Source: Brassica napus (taxonomy: Eukaryota; Streptophyta; Magnoliopsida; Brassicales; Brassicaceae). From it: a stretch of DNA of 64,000 bases. The notes under the pieces are model-generated. The model searched no databases, had not been told where the DNA came from, and saw only the letters and a program-made list of their open reading frames with translations. This document shows, piece after piece, positions 1 to 11,519 of this stretch. A program made the position numbers and the translations under genes. Every line of letters starts with the position of its first letter. The stretch's first letter is position 1. Location of the stretch: contig NC_063439.1 of NCBI RefSeq assembly GCF_020379485.1, positions 8,224,466 to 8,288,465 of the forward strand. The letters are read 5' to 3'.

Positions 1-1030
1 TCATAATATTAGCTGTCTTCGATGACAACGACTTAGCAAAACACATACGGACACACACATCCCCTGTATATTAATCCCATAGCATTACAACATATTTTCG
101 TAGTCACGTGTCATCACGAGAATGATTCTTAGAATAGAAAAATAAGTTGGTTCATATAAACATATATTATATTTTTTATTAAAATAAATATCAAATTAAT
201 TATTAATAGTGTACAAAAAAATATTTTCTATTTCCTTAAATAAAAGCTACGGAATTACCTAATATAATTAACATATATATAATAATAAATGATTATGAAT
301 AATACATATTTGATAACAATTTTTTATGCTCTCTCTTTTCTGTCTAAATTTATATTATTAAATGAAATTAAACAATCACGTTAAGCATATAATAAAAAAA
401 TTAGATTTTTTCTTATATGTTTGAATTTTAAAAAACGACTATAAATTACTAAAAATGGTAAAAGTCTCAAATTAAAATTTTTGTGATCAATGGTTTAACT
501 TTTTTTTTTAAATCAAGATACAAAAGATCATATATTGTAGGAGTGAGCGTTCGGATAACCGTTAGAGTTTGGTATCGGGTATTTATAATTTTTGGGTTTT
601 TTAATATAAAGGTATAGAACCCATTCGGGCATTTCTACCCTTTGGATCGGGTTCAAATATTCTATGTTCGGGTTTGGATATTTTGGGTCAGATTCGAATA
701 TTTAAATTTTGAAGAATAAATAAAGAAATTATTCATTGTTTAAGTTTTTTTTGTATTTAAAATATACTTTTAACTTAACTGTTTTTATAATTTTTAAAAG
801 ATTAAACTAGTAATAAGTCTGGAAATAAAACTCAAAAAATAGAAAGACATTAATTTAGTTGTTATTTTGAAATCTAATTATATAAAAAGATGTTGCCTCC
901 CTCCTGTTGAGCGCGACACGTGTCCGAAGGGTAAAGCACTGCGTTTCATTAAAGAACCGGGCTGCTGCGTACGTTTCTGATACATATTACAGCCCAATAA
1001 TGATAGGCCCATTTAGAATCCATGAGATAC
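1..1030. other. AT-rich intergenic DNA with a dispersed GTTCGG-type repeat
   Basis: No gene is visible. Around 540-720 the sequence is rich in GTTCGG, GGGTATTT and CGGGTTC words, such as GTTCGGATAACCGTT. A clearly related block recurs near 3870-4035, so this is a dispersed repeat rather than unique DNA. I cannot assign it to a class. The rest is AT-rich. Confidence 0.5.
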
Positions 1031-1033
1031 AAG

Positions 1034-2080
1034 CCAATGCTAGGATTTCGGCTCTTCTTCCCTCATCTACATCAAAGAAGTTCTTCTGCGTTCTCAAACG
1101 AAAATGATGGGAGTTTCAAGGTATCGATTGATTTGCTCACATCAACATGATGTATCTCTTTCTTGATCTTTGTTCGCGTCGTTCGGGCTACTCTCTTAGA
1201 TTCTGAGAATGTGGTCGCAAACATCAAACTCCGACGAGCTAGGCACCAAACCATCCGCTACAACACCACCGACGACGATCCGCCGCTGACACACGTTGTT
1301 CCTCCAATCTCCCAGCCCAATATTCGCTTCCGCAATGTCATCCTTCTCTCTCCTCCCCACTTCCTCCAACGAACCCACAAAGAAGAAACAGCTCGGCTTC
1401 CCTCGAGCTGCGTCCTTTCTAGGGATGAACTGCACCGTCGCAGCAGAGACGAGGTTTCTGTTCCCTCCGTGATTTGCTCCTCCGTAGATTGGGACAACAA
1501 GAAGACGAAAAAGAAGAGAAAGGAAGCTACGAGGAGGGTTCGGTTAGGTTCTTGAGCGAGTCTAGACAGTGGTTCAAACGTCGTTCTAGCGACTTACTTT
1601 GCTAACGTAACGTGATTCGTGTTTTTTCACTGGTTCTTACTTATATTACTCTAAACAGTGGTTTGAATTGATCGATTCGGTGACGCTGATTATCACTAGG
1701 AGACAAGCTTCTTCTCAGAGTTAGGGGAGCTCCGCTTGCTCTGATTCATGTTTCCTCCTCTGATCCTTTGCCTCACCTTAGTATCAAAAATACACCAATC
1801 GTTAGTCTCTCTCACACTTTCTATAAAGATCTCACCTTTTTTTTTTTTTTTGGTTGGTGGAAAGTGACATTGTTTTAACGTTTTTGCAGGAGACATCATC
1901 TGCGCAGTTTATACGTCAACGGTACACTGCTGCTTCCAGTGGACAGAAGCTTCAAAACTCTATAACAAACGCTTATGGGGAAGCTCAAGATGATCACTTC
2001 TGAGCTTCAGACTGCGACTTCTTGTAGGGAACCGGACGAACCCGTCCAAGGCTGAGAGTGGAGGTTTCGTTCTCTGGCAG
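1034..2080 (+). pseudogene. Decayed coding patch, unrecognised
   Basis: This stretch has gene-like base composition. A short first exon may start at the ATG at 1104 and stop at a GT near 1121. A GC-richer block follows at about 1200-1560 and another after an acceptor-like CAG near 1890. Reading frames break repeatedly: the frame starting ATGTGGTCG near 1209 meets a stop within about 30 codons. The open frame at 1163-1555 has no convincing domain. The last block reads SAQFIRQRYTAASSGQKLQN and then hits stops. I recognise no family. It is most likely a broken gene or a fragment captured by a transposon; an RNA gene or a multi-exon gene that I have misread cannot be excluded. Confidence 0.3.
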
Positions 2081-3628
2081 ATAAATCTATACATATATAT
2101 TAACAGTTTTGTAATGTTCTCATCTTCTGTTTGGATCATTTGATTTGATGTTTCTGCTTATGCGTGTTGAGAGTCCTTTTTGGTTTCTTTAGGTTATGCT
2201 TGATATCGTGTTATCTGAGTTTCAAGTTATCAATAATTCTGAGAAAACTATTACTCTTAAATTTTACACTAAATCAAGATCAAGAAAAAGCCATTTTTGA
2301 AGTCCATCCCATTAATTTAATGGGCTTGCCAACGTTTTCACTATGAGAATGAGATGATCCCAATGGCTTAGTGTGTTTGCTTATAGTGCATGTTTGATGA
2401 TTTCAGACAGAGAAGAAAGGAGACACTGTCTTTTTGGGCAAAATACCTATTAAGTGGTACTGAAACAACTTCAGTTTCACTTGAGGTAAATAGAAATTTA
2501 TGAATGTTCTGTTCTCTATGTTGAAGTCTTACATAATTGAATTTGTATGTTAAAAAAACTCAAAAAGAGTATAGGCAGAGGAAAGAAAGACGAACATAAC
2601 AGAACAAATAATTTTTTCAAAGATTCTCTTCTTCCTGTGTTCTTCTTATTCTTTTCCTGGTTTGTTTTGTTGATTATAAATCACAGAAAGCTTACATTTT
2701 AAAAAATTATTGGATCTTCTTTCTAATGGGCTTGAAGTATATTCACGAATTTACTAAAAAACGGTTAAAGTACCGAAAAATAAAAAACAAAGACCATATG
2801 AAAACGCATAACCAGTTAAAATATTTAGTGCTTCAAACTTTGGTTGAACACCTTAGAAAGCATCTTCGCCGGATACTTTGATCCCATCTTGCTGACAAAG
2901 TGACCATAGTTAGGACTTAGGATTGGTGTCTAATATTCCCGCTCTCTTTTTCTTGCAAGCATCATCATGTCGATATTCTTATTATTTTCTTCTTGCAAAC
3001 GGTGGCAATTCCAAGCCAATAATGTTAGAATCGAGACATTAAAAAAATAAAATTAATTGGTCTATTTTTATATGACCTTTTATACGGATACAAAAGCAAT
3101 TTTAGTGTCATAAAATTATTCAAACATGATAATATATAACATTTCAAAAGAAATATATTCAAATAACTACAAAGGTAGATACAAAACAAAATAGAGACAT
3201 AAGAAAAATAAAACAACTGTTAGATGCAAATTTGGTCGAACCTAAAGACCATAACATTACAACAACGACAATTCAATATATCAAAATCGTCTCACAACAA
3301 ATTGTAGGCATGGACGTTCGAATATCTGTTCATTTAGTAATTAGCCCTAATGGCACTTACCACTAATATAAAATGTATCAAATAACTTACATTTGTCAAA
3401 TCCCGTTACCACCAAAATATATAGTATTGTATACGCAGCAATTTCTTAATATAAACACAACCATCAAAATCTTAAATAATTAATCTTAATATTTTGATAT
3501 TCTCTACACCCAGCAATACTTTAAAATCATCATCATTATTACACACTCCTCTTGCAAATTCTAACATAAAACACATACAATGAAAATATACAATTATATA
3601 GCAATATATATCACACGAAATTTATATC
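2081..3628. other. AT-rich interval, probable Helitron interior
   Basis: No supported gene. The composition is AT-rich with scattered short open frames. Part of it is probably the interior of the Helitron whose 3' end lies at 3629-3654, but I could not find a convincing 5' TC terminus. Confidence 0.35.
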
Positions 3629-3654
3629 CCGCGCAAAGCGCGGACCGACCCTAG
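3629..3654 (+). mobile_element. Helitron 3' terminus (plus orientation)
   Basis: A GC hairpin, CCGCGCAAAGCGCGG (3629-3643), is followed after 7 bases by CTAG and then T. A short GC hairpin just before CTRR is the hallmark of Helitron 3' ends, and this GCGC-loop form is typical of crucifer families. The matching 5' end upstream was not identified. Confidence 0.75.
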
Positions 3655-5544
3655 TTTTAGATAAACTTTTGTTAATGCAAGAAACAAGAGCTTGATATGT
3701 ATTTTAAGTGAGTAAAAAATGATTTTGTCCGTAATTATATGTATATTATCTAAAAAATTTCATTAATATAAAAAATTTGAGCAATGTGTATCATTAATAT
3801 AAAAAATTTGAATAAAACGAGAGAAATAAAATAGAAATATAGGGTTAAGTATGATTATGTTTGTTTATCTTCGGATGTTCGTTCGGATTTGGATATTACA
3901 TGTTCGGGTTCGGATATTACCCGTTTAGGTTCGGATATCCAGTCTCTCTAAATTCAATAACCGTTCGGGTATTTTGCTACTTTAGTTGGGATTTTCGAAT
4001 CAGAGTCAGATACAAGTTCGATATCGGATAAAATGCCAAGCTCTAATAAATCATATGAATATGAAGTCTCATTAATAGATAATTATATATATATATATAT
4101 ATATATATTAATATCATTTGAAATAAATTATATACTATATAAAAATAGGTTAATTTTAAAATTTGCATCGAAAAATTATTGAGATCTTAATATTTTATAT
4201 TTGAAAATTTTATTGAAAAATCTCACATTAATTTTTTTGTGATTAACAGTTTAAATTTTTATCACAGAAAATATACAAATGTTAAAAAATCATATGAGCA
4301 GGAAGTGTCAATAATAATATTTATATTAAGATATACTTTATATATGTCAATATCACTAAAGTTTAATTTATACCATATAAAGTAAATAAAATAATTTTTT
4401 TGATTTAATTACCAAAAACGTAATTGTAAATTAACAAAAGGTACTGGTTTTGATTTATGTGCTTACTCTAAGTATATAATTTTATGCATACAAGTTATTT
4501 TTAAAATAGGTGTTTTCTGATATTTTATTTGATCCTGACAATCCCAGAAACACACTTATTCAAATCGAAGTGATTTTTAATATAGCACTATCTATATTAT
4601 TTTATTCAAATTAAATAATTTAGTATTGGTTTTTATTCCTAAAAATATTTTAATGAAATATTATGACAAGATTTCAATCACATCTTTTTGAGTTTGTTCG
4701 AAAAATGAGAGATTCGATCATTCGCCTAATATTTGTTTCTCTCTAATATCCTATCTACCACTTATAATTGTAAAAATGAGAGATTTGAACTATTTATTAT
4801 AAAGTTTTCTGGTTTATCATTTAACAAATCAAACAGTTATTAGTTTATACATAGTTTACATATACTTAACTAACTGAACATCAAAAGCGTAGACTAATAA
4901 AATAATAATTTATTTTGTCGTTGTAGAATTAGATGATTTTAGACCGAACGGGGGTGAATATATACTAGACAAATATTTATATTTCGAGTCTGCACTTATA
5001 TTCTATAACAACTTGATATATTATATTTGAACACTAATCCGTTAGTAGAGTTAGCCAGTGATTTTCTTCAAAATTTTGATTCTTAGATATGTATTTGGAG
5101 GGGACCTATTTTTTACATATGTCCATCTTTAAATTGACATTTATCAAATTCACCGAATTCATAGAATAAGTTTTTTTTAAAACTAATCTCATATCAATTA
5201 AAAAGAGACGAGAACGAAAGCACAATTTTATAGAGGTAGAAAATGAAATTACTTATGGAGAGTCAATAAATTGAGAGCATAAAACCTAATCTGATTTTGT
5301 CATTATACAATAAATGTTGCATATTTGGTTTTGGTGTTTTGTGTCAACCACAAAAATTAATTTTCTTTTGTGCATATAAAGTTTTAAAAATAATTAAAAT
5401 GAGTTGTAATACATTAACTCTTCAACAACGATGATACATTTAAGAGACCAATATTTGTATTTGTTATTTTACAATCGATAAAAACTATAGTGTTGCAAAA
5501 TTTTAAAACCATTTAATAAACAAACATTATTAGAAAAACTCATT
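3655..5544. other. AT-rich interval with dispersed repeat and AT microsatellite
   Basis: No gene. A second copy of the GTTCGG/CGGATATT repeat lies at about 3870-4035, and a pure AT dinucleotide tract at about 4085-4109. The remainder resembles Helitron or other non-coding transposon interior, but no termini could be paired. Confidence 0.45.
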
Positions 5545-5572
5545 CCGCGCATGTGCACGGGTTATCATCTAC
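5545..5572 (+). mobile_element. Worn Helitron 3' terminus (plus orientation)
   Basis: CCGCGCATGTGCACGG forms an imperfect hairpin and is followed 8 bases later by CTAC, where an intact element would have CTAG. The layout matches the end at 3629-3654, with one base lost in the terminal tetranucleotide, so this is probably an older copy. No 5' end was assigned. Confidence 0.5.
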
Positions 5573-5929
5573 TATACATTTATCCGAGTTTCATAAGAAG
5601 AGAAACTAGTTAAGATTAAATGCGTTTGTGGGTTTAAATTTGTTAGTTTACTTCATCCATATTTAAAGTATAAGTTAATTGGTCAATTATTTGATCATTA
5701 TAATTTTGTAAAGATTTTATTATAAACCGTTGAAAATAATAGAAGAAGCTCTTTTGAGTGTAAATTAATTATTATATATACATTATAAGTATTTTGAATT
5801 GAACTAGCTAGGGTGGATGAGGGTGAATGTGAATTGAACTAGCTAGGGTCAGATATAATAGAATGATTGGTGGATATTCTGGTACATGAATATGTGATAA
5901 CCTTTTTTTTGGTCAAAGAATATGTGATA
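5573..5929. other. Intergenic AT-rich DNA
   Basis: No gene seen. A short direct duplication, ATTGAACTAGCTAGGGT, occurs near 5797 and again near 5832. Confidence 0.4.
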
Positions 5930-8419
5930 GGGAAATTTCACCCATTAACGAACAAAAAAAACTTAAACTAAATAAGTAACAAAAACTCCATCCTCTTTCT
6001 TCTTTTCCTTTCCTATCTCTCTCTATCTTCTCTCTAAAAATCCAATTTTGTTTGTTGGAGTTTTTACAAAATTGACTCAAAACTCAAAGTCAAACCTAAA
6101 ACTAACCCATATTTTTTTATTCACCCCACAAGTTCATATTATTCATGAAAATGCCATTAGTTTTTTTTTTCTTTTCGAAAATATCCATTTTACTCTCTCA
6201 ACCTCATCATCTTCAAGTATTTACAAGATTGCCATTACAATCAATACACCAACCACCATGAACAACCAATTTGAAGCTCTTAATGCACCTCAAATCGATT
6301 CACACTCATTGTTTCCCAATTCTTATAAACTAAAAACAACATCTCTTTCACTTTCTCTCCATATTCATCCAAAAAACCCAAGATTTTGATTCTAAATTTT
6401 TTATGGTTCATAGAGCCAGTAAAGCTTACGATTCTTGGTGGGTCACTTTTGTTTCAGATTATGGGTGTTTGGATAAGACGTTTTTGTGCTAAACAAGTTA
6501 TCTCACTGGTTGAAACTATAAAATTAATTTTTTTTCCAGATCTGTTCGTCTAGACGACTTCCGGGTAAGTCGTCTGGCTAGATGACTTACATGGAAGTCT
6601 TCTGGTCAATGCAGAGCTTAGTTTTACAATTGAATTTTAAATGTGTTTTTCCAGACGACTTGCATGGAAGTCGTCCATCTTTGTTTGTTAAAAAAAATCC
6701 GAGACGACTTCCATGTAAGTCGTCTATGGAAAACGGGTTAGTTTTGCATTTGACCGGATTGTATCAGAAATTTGACTTTGTAAGTCGTCCAGTAAAAAAT
6801 TGAAAAATCAATATTTTGTTATACCTAGACGACTTCCATCTAAGTAGTCTCAGGTTAGTTTTGCAATTGAAAAATAAAACAAAAAAAATTATTTTTGTCT
6901 AGACGACTTACACAGAAGTCGTCCATCAGACGACTTAGACGAAAGTCGTCCATGATTTTATTCCGAGATTCTGGTCAAACCTTGCTTATCTTGGACGACT
7001 TCCATGTAAGTCATCTAGAAAAAAAAAATATTTTTTGTTTTATTTTTCAATTGCAAAACTAACCTGAGACAACTTACATGGAGGTCGTCTAGGTATAACA
7101 AAATATTGATTTTATAAGTCGTCCAGGAAAAGTCAAATTTCTGATACAATCCGGTCTAGCACATTATATTTTAGACGACTAATAGGTAAGTCGTCTCAGA
7201 AGTCTTCCAGATCTGAAACGTTCAAATGGCTTATAAACAGAGAAAATGAGCGGAAAATTAGATAAATCTACTTTTATAGAACACACAAAAATACATATCT
7301 AAAATTAATAGATCTACCTTTAAATGAGTGGAAGATGAAAATCATGTAATGAAAAACCTGCAAAAATAAGATAAATTATTGAGGAAAACATGAGACAAAA
7401 ACAATAAATTGATATAAAACTTAGTGTTTATAAGTTCAAAGATATTAGAGAGAGGTTGAAGAGTTTTAGAATGATGAATGTTACATTTTTGTTGCAGTCA
7501 TTTGAGAGGAGGAGAAAAAATGTGTAAATTTTTCTTTATATATGGATACAAAAAATTCAATTAGGTTATATGGATACAAAAAATTCAATTAGGTTAAATA
7601 TTTTTGATTCAGACGACTTCATAGACGACTTACTTTTAAGTCGCCCAGAAGAATTTAATATTTTTAGCGGGAAATTAAAATATTTTTATAGGGAAACAAA
7701 AAAAAACAGAAGACTTCCCAGTGAGTCGTCTGGTTTAAATTATTTAAACGGGAAAAAAAATTTTAAAAAATTTTAGGCGAGAATATTTGGACGACTTACA
7801 TGTAAGTCGTCTGTTTTAAATTATTCACCAGGCGACTTACATGTAAGTCGTCTAGACTCTAAACATAACCCCTAAACTTAATTAACTAACTAAACACTTC
7901 ATAAAATCAAATTAAATTTCAAAAGTGTTTACTATACACAAAAATAAACACTTATAGGTAAAAATTAAACTTTTCAAAAAAACATTCAAACTTTCCAAAA
8001 TCTAACCCTAAGAATACATACAATACTACAACATATGTTATCAAACCCTAAAACCAAAGAATATCATGATTAACTACTTTCAGTCATCTATGCTGAAAAC
8101 TATTCAATTTTATTATATCTTAATTTACATTACTTAAAATTGTTTATAATTACAGGATTTTAATTTTTCATTGGTTAAAATATTTTTTTTAAAATTTTAA
8201 AATTATTTTTAAGATCAAATACATCAGACGTCTAGGCGACTTCCAACATCTCAGACGACTTACTGGGGCTATATTCGTATAATGACTTCTGTTTTTTTGT
8301 TTGGTCACAATAGACTGGCTGTAATTTCACAAGATTTTTAGGTTAGTTTTGCATTTGATTCAAGTTTTATATGTTTGCTTTTAAAATTCATGTTGTGAGA
8401 CATATTTGGTAAATTTCCC
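5930..8419. mobile_element. Foldback/MULE-like non-autonomous element rich in GACGACTT motifs
   Basis: About 30 copies of GACGACTT or its complement AAGTCGTC (exact or with one change) lie between 6551 and 8265. Many are paired as GACGACTT-N(4-7)-AAGTCGTC, each able to form a small hairpin. A large imperfect palindrome contains many of them (see 6752-7156). Outside this, similar inverted sequences occur near both flanks: GGGAAATTTCACC at 5930 against the complement of GGTAAATTTCCC ending at 8419, and AAAACTAACC-type words on each side. This suggests long terminal inverted repeats of a MULE or foldback element. I found no clean target duplication, so the boundaries are provisional. No protein gene is supported; open frames across it are by-products of the repeats. 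Confidence 0.45.
6752..7156. repeat. Large imperfect inverted repeat (arms 6752-6924 and 6993-7156)
   Basis: The left arm begins GACCGGATTGTATCAG and the right arm ends CTGATACAATCCGGTC. Matching blocks run inward through AATATTTTGTTATACCTAGA and its complement to GACGACTT/AAGTCGTC at the inner edges. The loop is about 68 bp. A transcript would fold into a hairpin of roughly 165 bp. Confidence 0.8.
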
Positions 8420-9039
8420 TTGTTTGTTTTGGTTATTTCACCAATTTTCTCGTTGTGATAGCCTTATAAATCAAGCATTACAAAAGCCTTTAAGCAAAAA
8501 AATAAATCAAGCATTTTTTTAAGCTAGATGTTAAAATATCGGCCTTGATTAAACTAACCATAATTGCTGAAAATAAGTACTTATAGTTCCACAGTTAAGA
8601 TTGTTAACCATAATAATCAATACTAGACCTTGACCCGCCCGACCGGACGGGTATTTATTTATGTTTTTAGTTTTTTTTATATTAAATGATGTTTTTGTAA
8701 TACTTAAACATAAATTTAGATTAAAAATTAATCTTTGCAGTTATAATAAAAATTAAAATTAAGAGTTTAATAAAATATTTTGATATAGATTAAATTTTTT
8801 TAATTAAAATGATATAGGGGTGGGTCATAATTGTTTTCGATTCCAAAATCTTAGCATCCCTTAAAAGTAAATAAATTTATAAATACATAAAATATATAAA
8901 CATATTTGAAACTATAATTTCTATTAAAATAAATTTGTTAAATAAAACTAATCTTGCGCAGTTGTTATTTATTTATTGAGTTTGACACGTAACCGTATAA
9001 ATATTTGCTTTCACTTTATTTTTTTTTATTTGTACTAAT

Positions 9040-9041
9040 GG

Positions 9042-9074
<33 letters not shown>
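9040..9074. repeat. AT/TA microsatellite
   Basis: An uninterrupted TA dinucleotide tract inside Helitron B. Confidence 0.8.
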
Positions 9075-9077
<3 letters not shown>

Positions 9078-9985
9078 TTAAATATATTACATAATTTTTA
9101 ATACAATATTTTAAAACATAGTAATTATATTTATTACTTTGAATAATTATATTTTGTGATTTTAATTGTCTATTATATCACAATGTATCACATAAACAAA
9201 TGTAATATTTATAACTAACTGACTTATATTGTGAAAGCATTATATTAATAATTTATCAATAAATTATTTTATATTTTATTTATATGTTATATAAATTAAT
9301 TATGATGTGTGATTTTTATTTTATTATTTATTACTAATAAATATTAAAAAGTATGTAATATGTTAATACAAAATCTATTGGGAAATCTATTTCGGTTAAA
9401 ATTCAATTAAAAAATATTATTTAAATTAGGAAATTGCATTAAATAAGCAGACCCGTAAACATTCAGAAATTATCCTTGGATATTTCTCTTTTATTTATGG
9501 TATGATTTGATTTGAACCAAATAAATAGGGAAGTCTAAGATTTGCAAGATTTTTTTTTTTTTGAAAAAAAGATTTATTTATAAAAGTATTAGATGTTCAG
9601 TGGTGATGAAATAAAGTAAAATAGATGTAAGACATTATGCAAATTCGATAGTTGCTATGAGCAAATCTTTAAGAATGTTGTGAATTATTCATAAAGTTTA
9701 CATTGTTTTCAATTACGATATCACCTTATTGAAACCGATCTTTATAATGATTTGGGCTTATTTGATATTGCAGGAGAACTGATATGGTGGCAAAGGAAAT
9801 TTTTGTATACGTGGAAAAGAACAACATTTCCATATAATATTTTGTTCACTTCAATCTCGGTTGTTTGAGTTATTATAGGAAATATGAGTATTCGTGTAAA
9901 AGACAGCATTTATTAATATTAAACTAATTAAATTTTCAATGGCATTTGATTGTAAATAATATGCAACTCTAAGGGATAATCTATA

Positions 9986-11483
9986 GGGAAAATTGGAAAA
10001 AAGAGACACTTTCAACTTAGATTTGTCTCAATAGAACTTGTAGAAGATTATTTAGTTAACTAAGATTTATAGTTTTTTAATACCATTATACCCTTCAATA
10101 AATTTAATTAATATTAATATTTAATAATTGATTTACGTTTTATTAAAAAGAAAAAAAAAAGTAAAAACTGAAGGGAAAAAAAATGAAATCCACGATCCCA
10201 ACCTCTAATCGTCTTCTTTAGCTCCTCACCACTGTGCTTTGCTCTGTGTCGACTTCGTCTCGTCCAATTTGTCTCGTCGAATTCGTGGTCATGCTTTGTT
10301 CCTTCGCTGCGACCAAGCTTCCTACACGGCATCAACTCGTGATGTCACTCCTCCGTTTCGTATCCGAAGGCTCCAATCTCGTTGTGCTCTCTACCTCACT
10401 CCACTGTCTCCGTTACGTCGGAATCATCAGCTCTTACCGTCGCGGATCGAAGAAAAGCTTGTCGAAGAGCAACAATGGCCGGTTTGGGTAATTTTGCAAG
10501 ACAGGTCCTTAAAGTTTTTGCCTAATCACGGATTTGTCCCATAGTTTTATGTTTGTGCATATTGCTCCTAGATTTAATTCCAAAACTTTCAATTGTGCAA
10601 TCTAGACCAGCCATTATTCTTATTTTCAGCATTGGTCACTGAATTTTCTGTTGTTTTAATGTTTGCCCCAATCTTCCAAATTTACAAAAATATCCTTATG
10701 ATTTCGTCTTAAACTTACAGATGTGTACTTTTGACCATGTTATATGAAAATTCAATATATACAATAACCCAGAAATTAATCATGGATTAATCAAGGATTA
10801 ATCAATGATTAATTTTAAGATTTTTATTATATTTGATAGTATATAAACTAGTATACATATCAAAGATTTAGGAAATTTAGGAAACTTCTTAAACCGAATA
10901 TGGAAATTTCCATATTTTCACGATTTGCATAGAATATGTACACTATCTAACCAGAACACCGTATAGGAGGTGAGAGATGTATTCTTCCTGTAGGCATCAT
11001 ATAAGGTAAAAGGCAGAACAAGTTATGTCACGTAGTATAACCAACCTATATCATTGAATTGTGGCTATATATCGTTATCAAACTGTAGGCAGACCGAAGA
11101 CATATGTCTTGATTATAACGTAATAGATTCTACTTGTGCTAGAATATACAAGAAATGTTAGTTTACGGTATATAACCTTGATATATCTATGTTTAAAACT
11201 TAGAATCGGACATATAAACTAGGTAGATTACCAGAATGAGTTTTCTAACTGTACCTAGAAGATAAAATAAGATATGATTCCAATTTTTTTTTAAAAAAAG
11301 TTTAAACATATATATTGTCATACTTATGTTTCCAACAGTTTTCATATTTTTTTACATTTTTAAAATTCAATTTACTATTTTTCCTATTAAAGAAGGGTAA
11401 AACATGTCCAAAATTAGTAAAAATATGAAAAGTCTTATTATGACAAATAAAAGTTCAAAGTGTCCCATTTTTCCAATTCTCCC
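9986..11483. mobile_element. Non-autonomous MULE with 9-bp target duplication
   Basis: The ends are inverted: GGGAAAATTGG at 9986 and, from the right end inward, GGGAGAATTGG. Similarity extends about 60 bp, including GACACTTT and ATTTGTC. The element is bracketed by the perfect 9-bp duplication TAATCTATA (9977-9985 and 11484-11492), the length typical of Mutator-like elements. It is 1498 bp long with no transposase. A GC-richer block at about 10200-10545 may be captured host sequence. Confidence 0.85.
10234..10544 (+). pseudogene. Possible captured gene fragment inside the MULE
   Basis: This is the only GC-rich, coding-like part of the MULE. Overlapping frames (10234-10491 and 10239-10544) both stay open. 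The second includes TPPFRIRRLQSRCALYLTPL, which weakly recalls the central part of small mitochondrial NUCLEAR FUSION DEFECTIVE 6-like proteins. That likeness is from memory and could be chance. No splice structure or promoter could be tied to it. It may be a Pack-MULE cargo fragment rather than a functional gene. Confidence 0.3.
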
Positions 11484-11519
11484 TAATCTATATGTGTACT
11501 TCTGTTTTAATAAAGTAGA

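Larger units (their letters stand above)
8623..11519 (-). mobile_element. Helitron B (minus strand)
   Basis: Read on the minus strand, the element starts TCTACTTTATTAAAACAG at 11519, a crucifer Helitron-type 5' end. It finishes with a GC-rich imperfect hairpin (about 8633-8652) followed by TCAAGGTCTAG at 8623, with T outside. Length is about 2.9 kb. Its interior holds a 1.5-kb MULE (9986-11483); the remainder is AT-rich and has no helicase gene, so it is non-autonomous. Helitron A abuts its 5' end exactly. Confidence 0.7.

Noticed and set aside
6582..7776. Open frames 6582-6803 and 7570-7776 as genes
   Set aside because: They consist of the repeated GACGACTT hairpin motifs and have no start context, domain or codon bias.
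6551..7860. CRISPR-like array
   Set aside because: The repeats are short, inverted as often as direct, unevenly spaced and in a plant genome; this is a foldback repeat.
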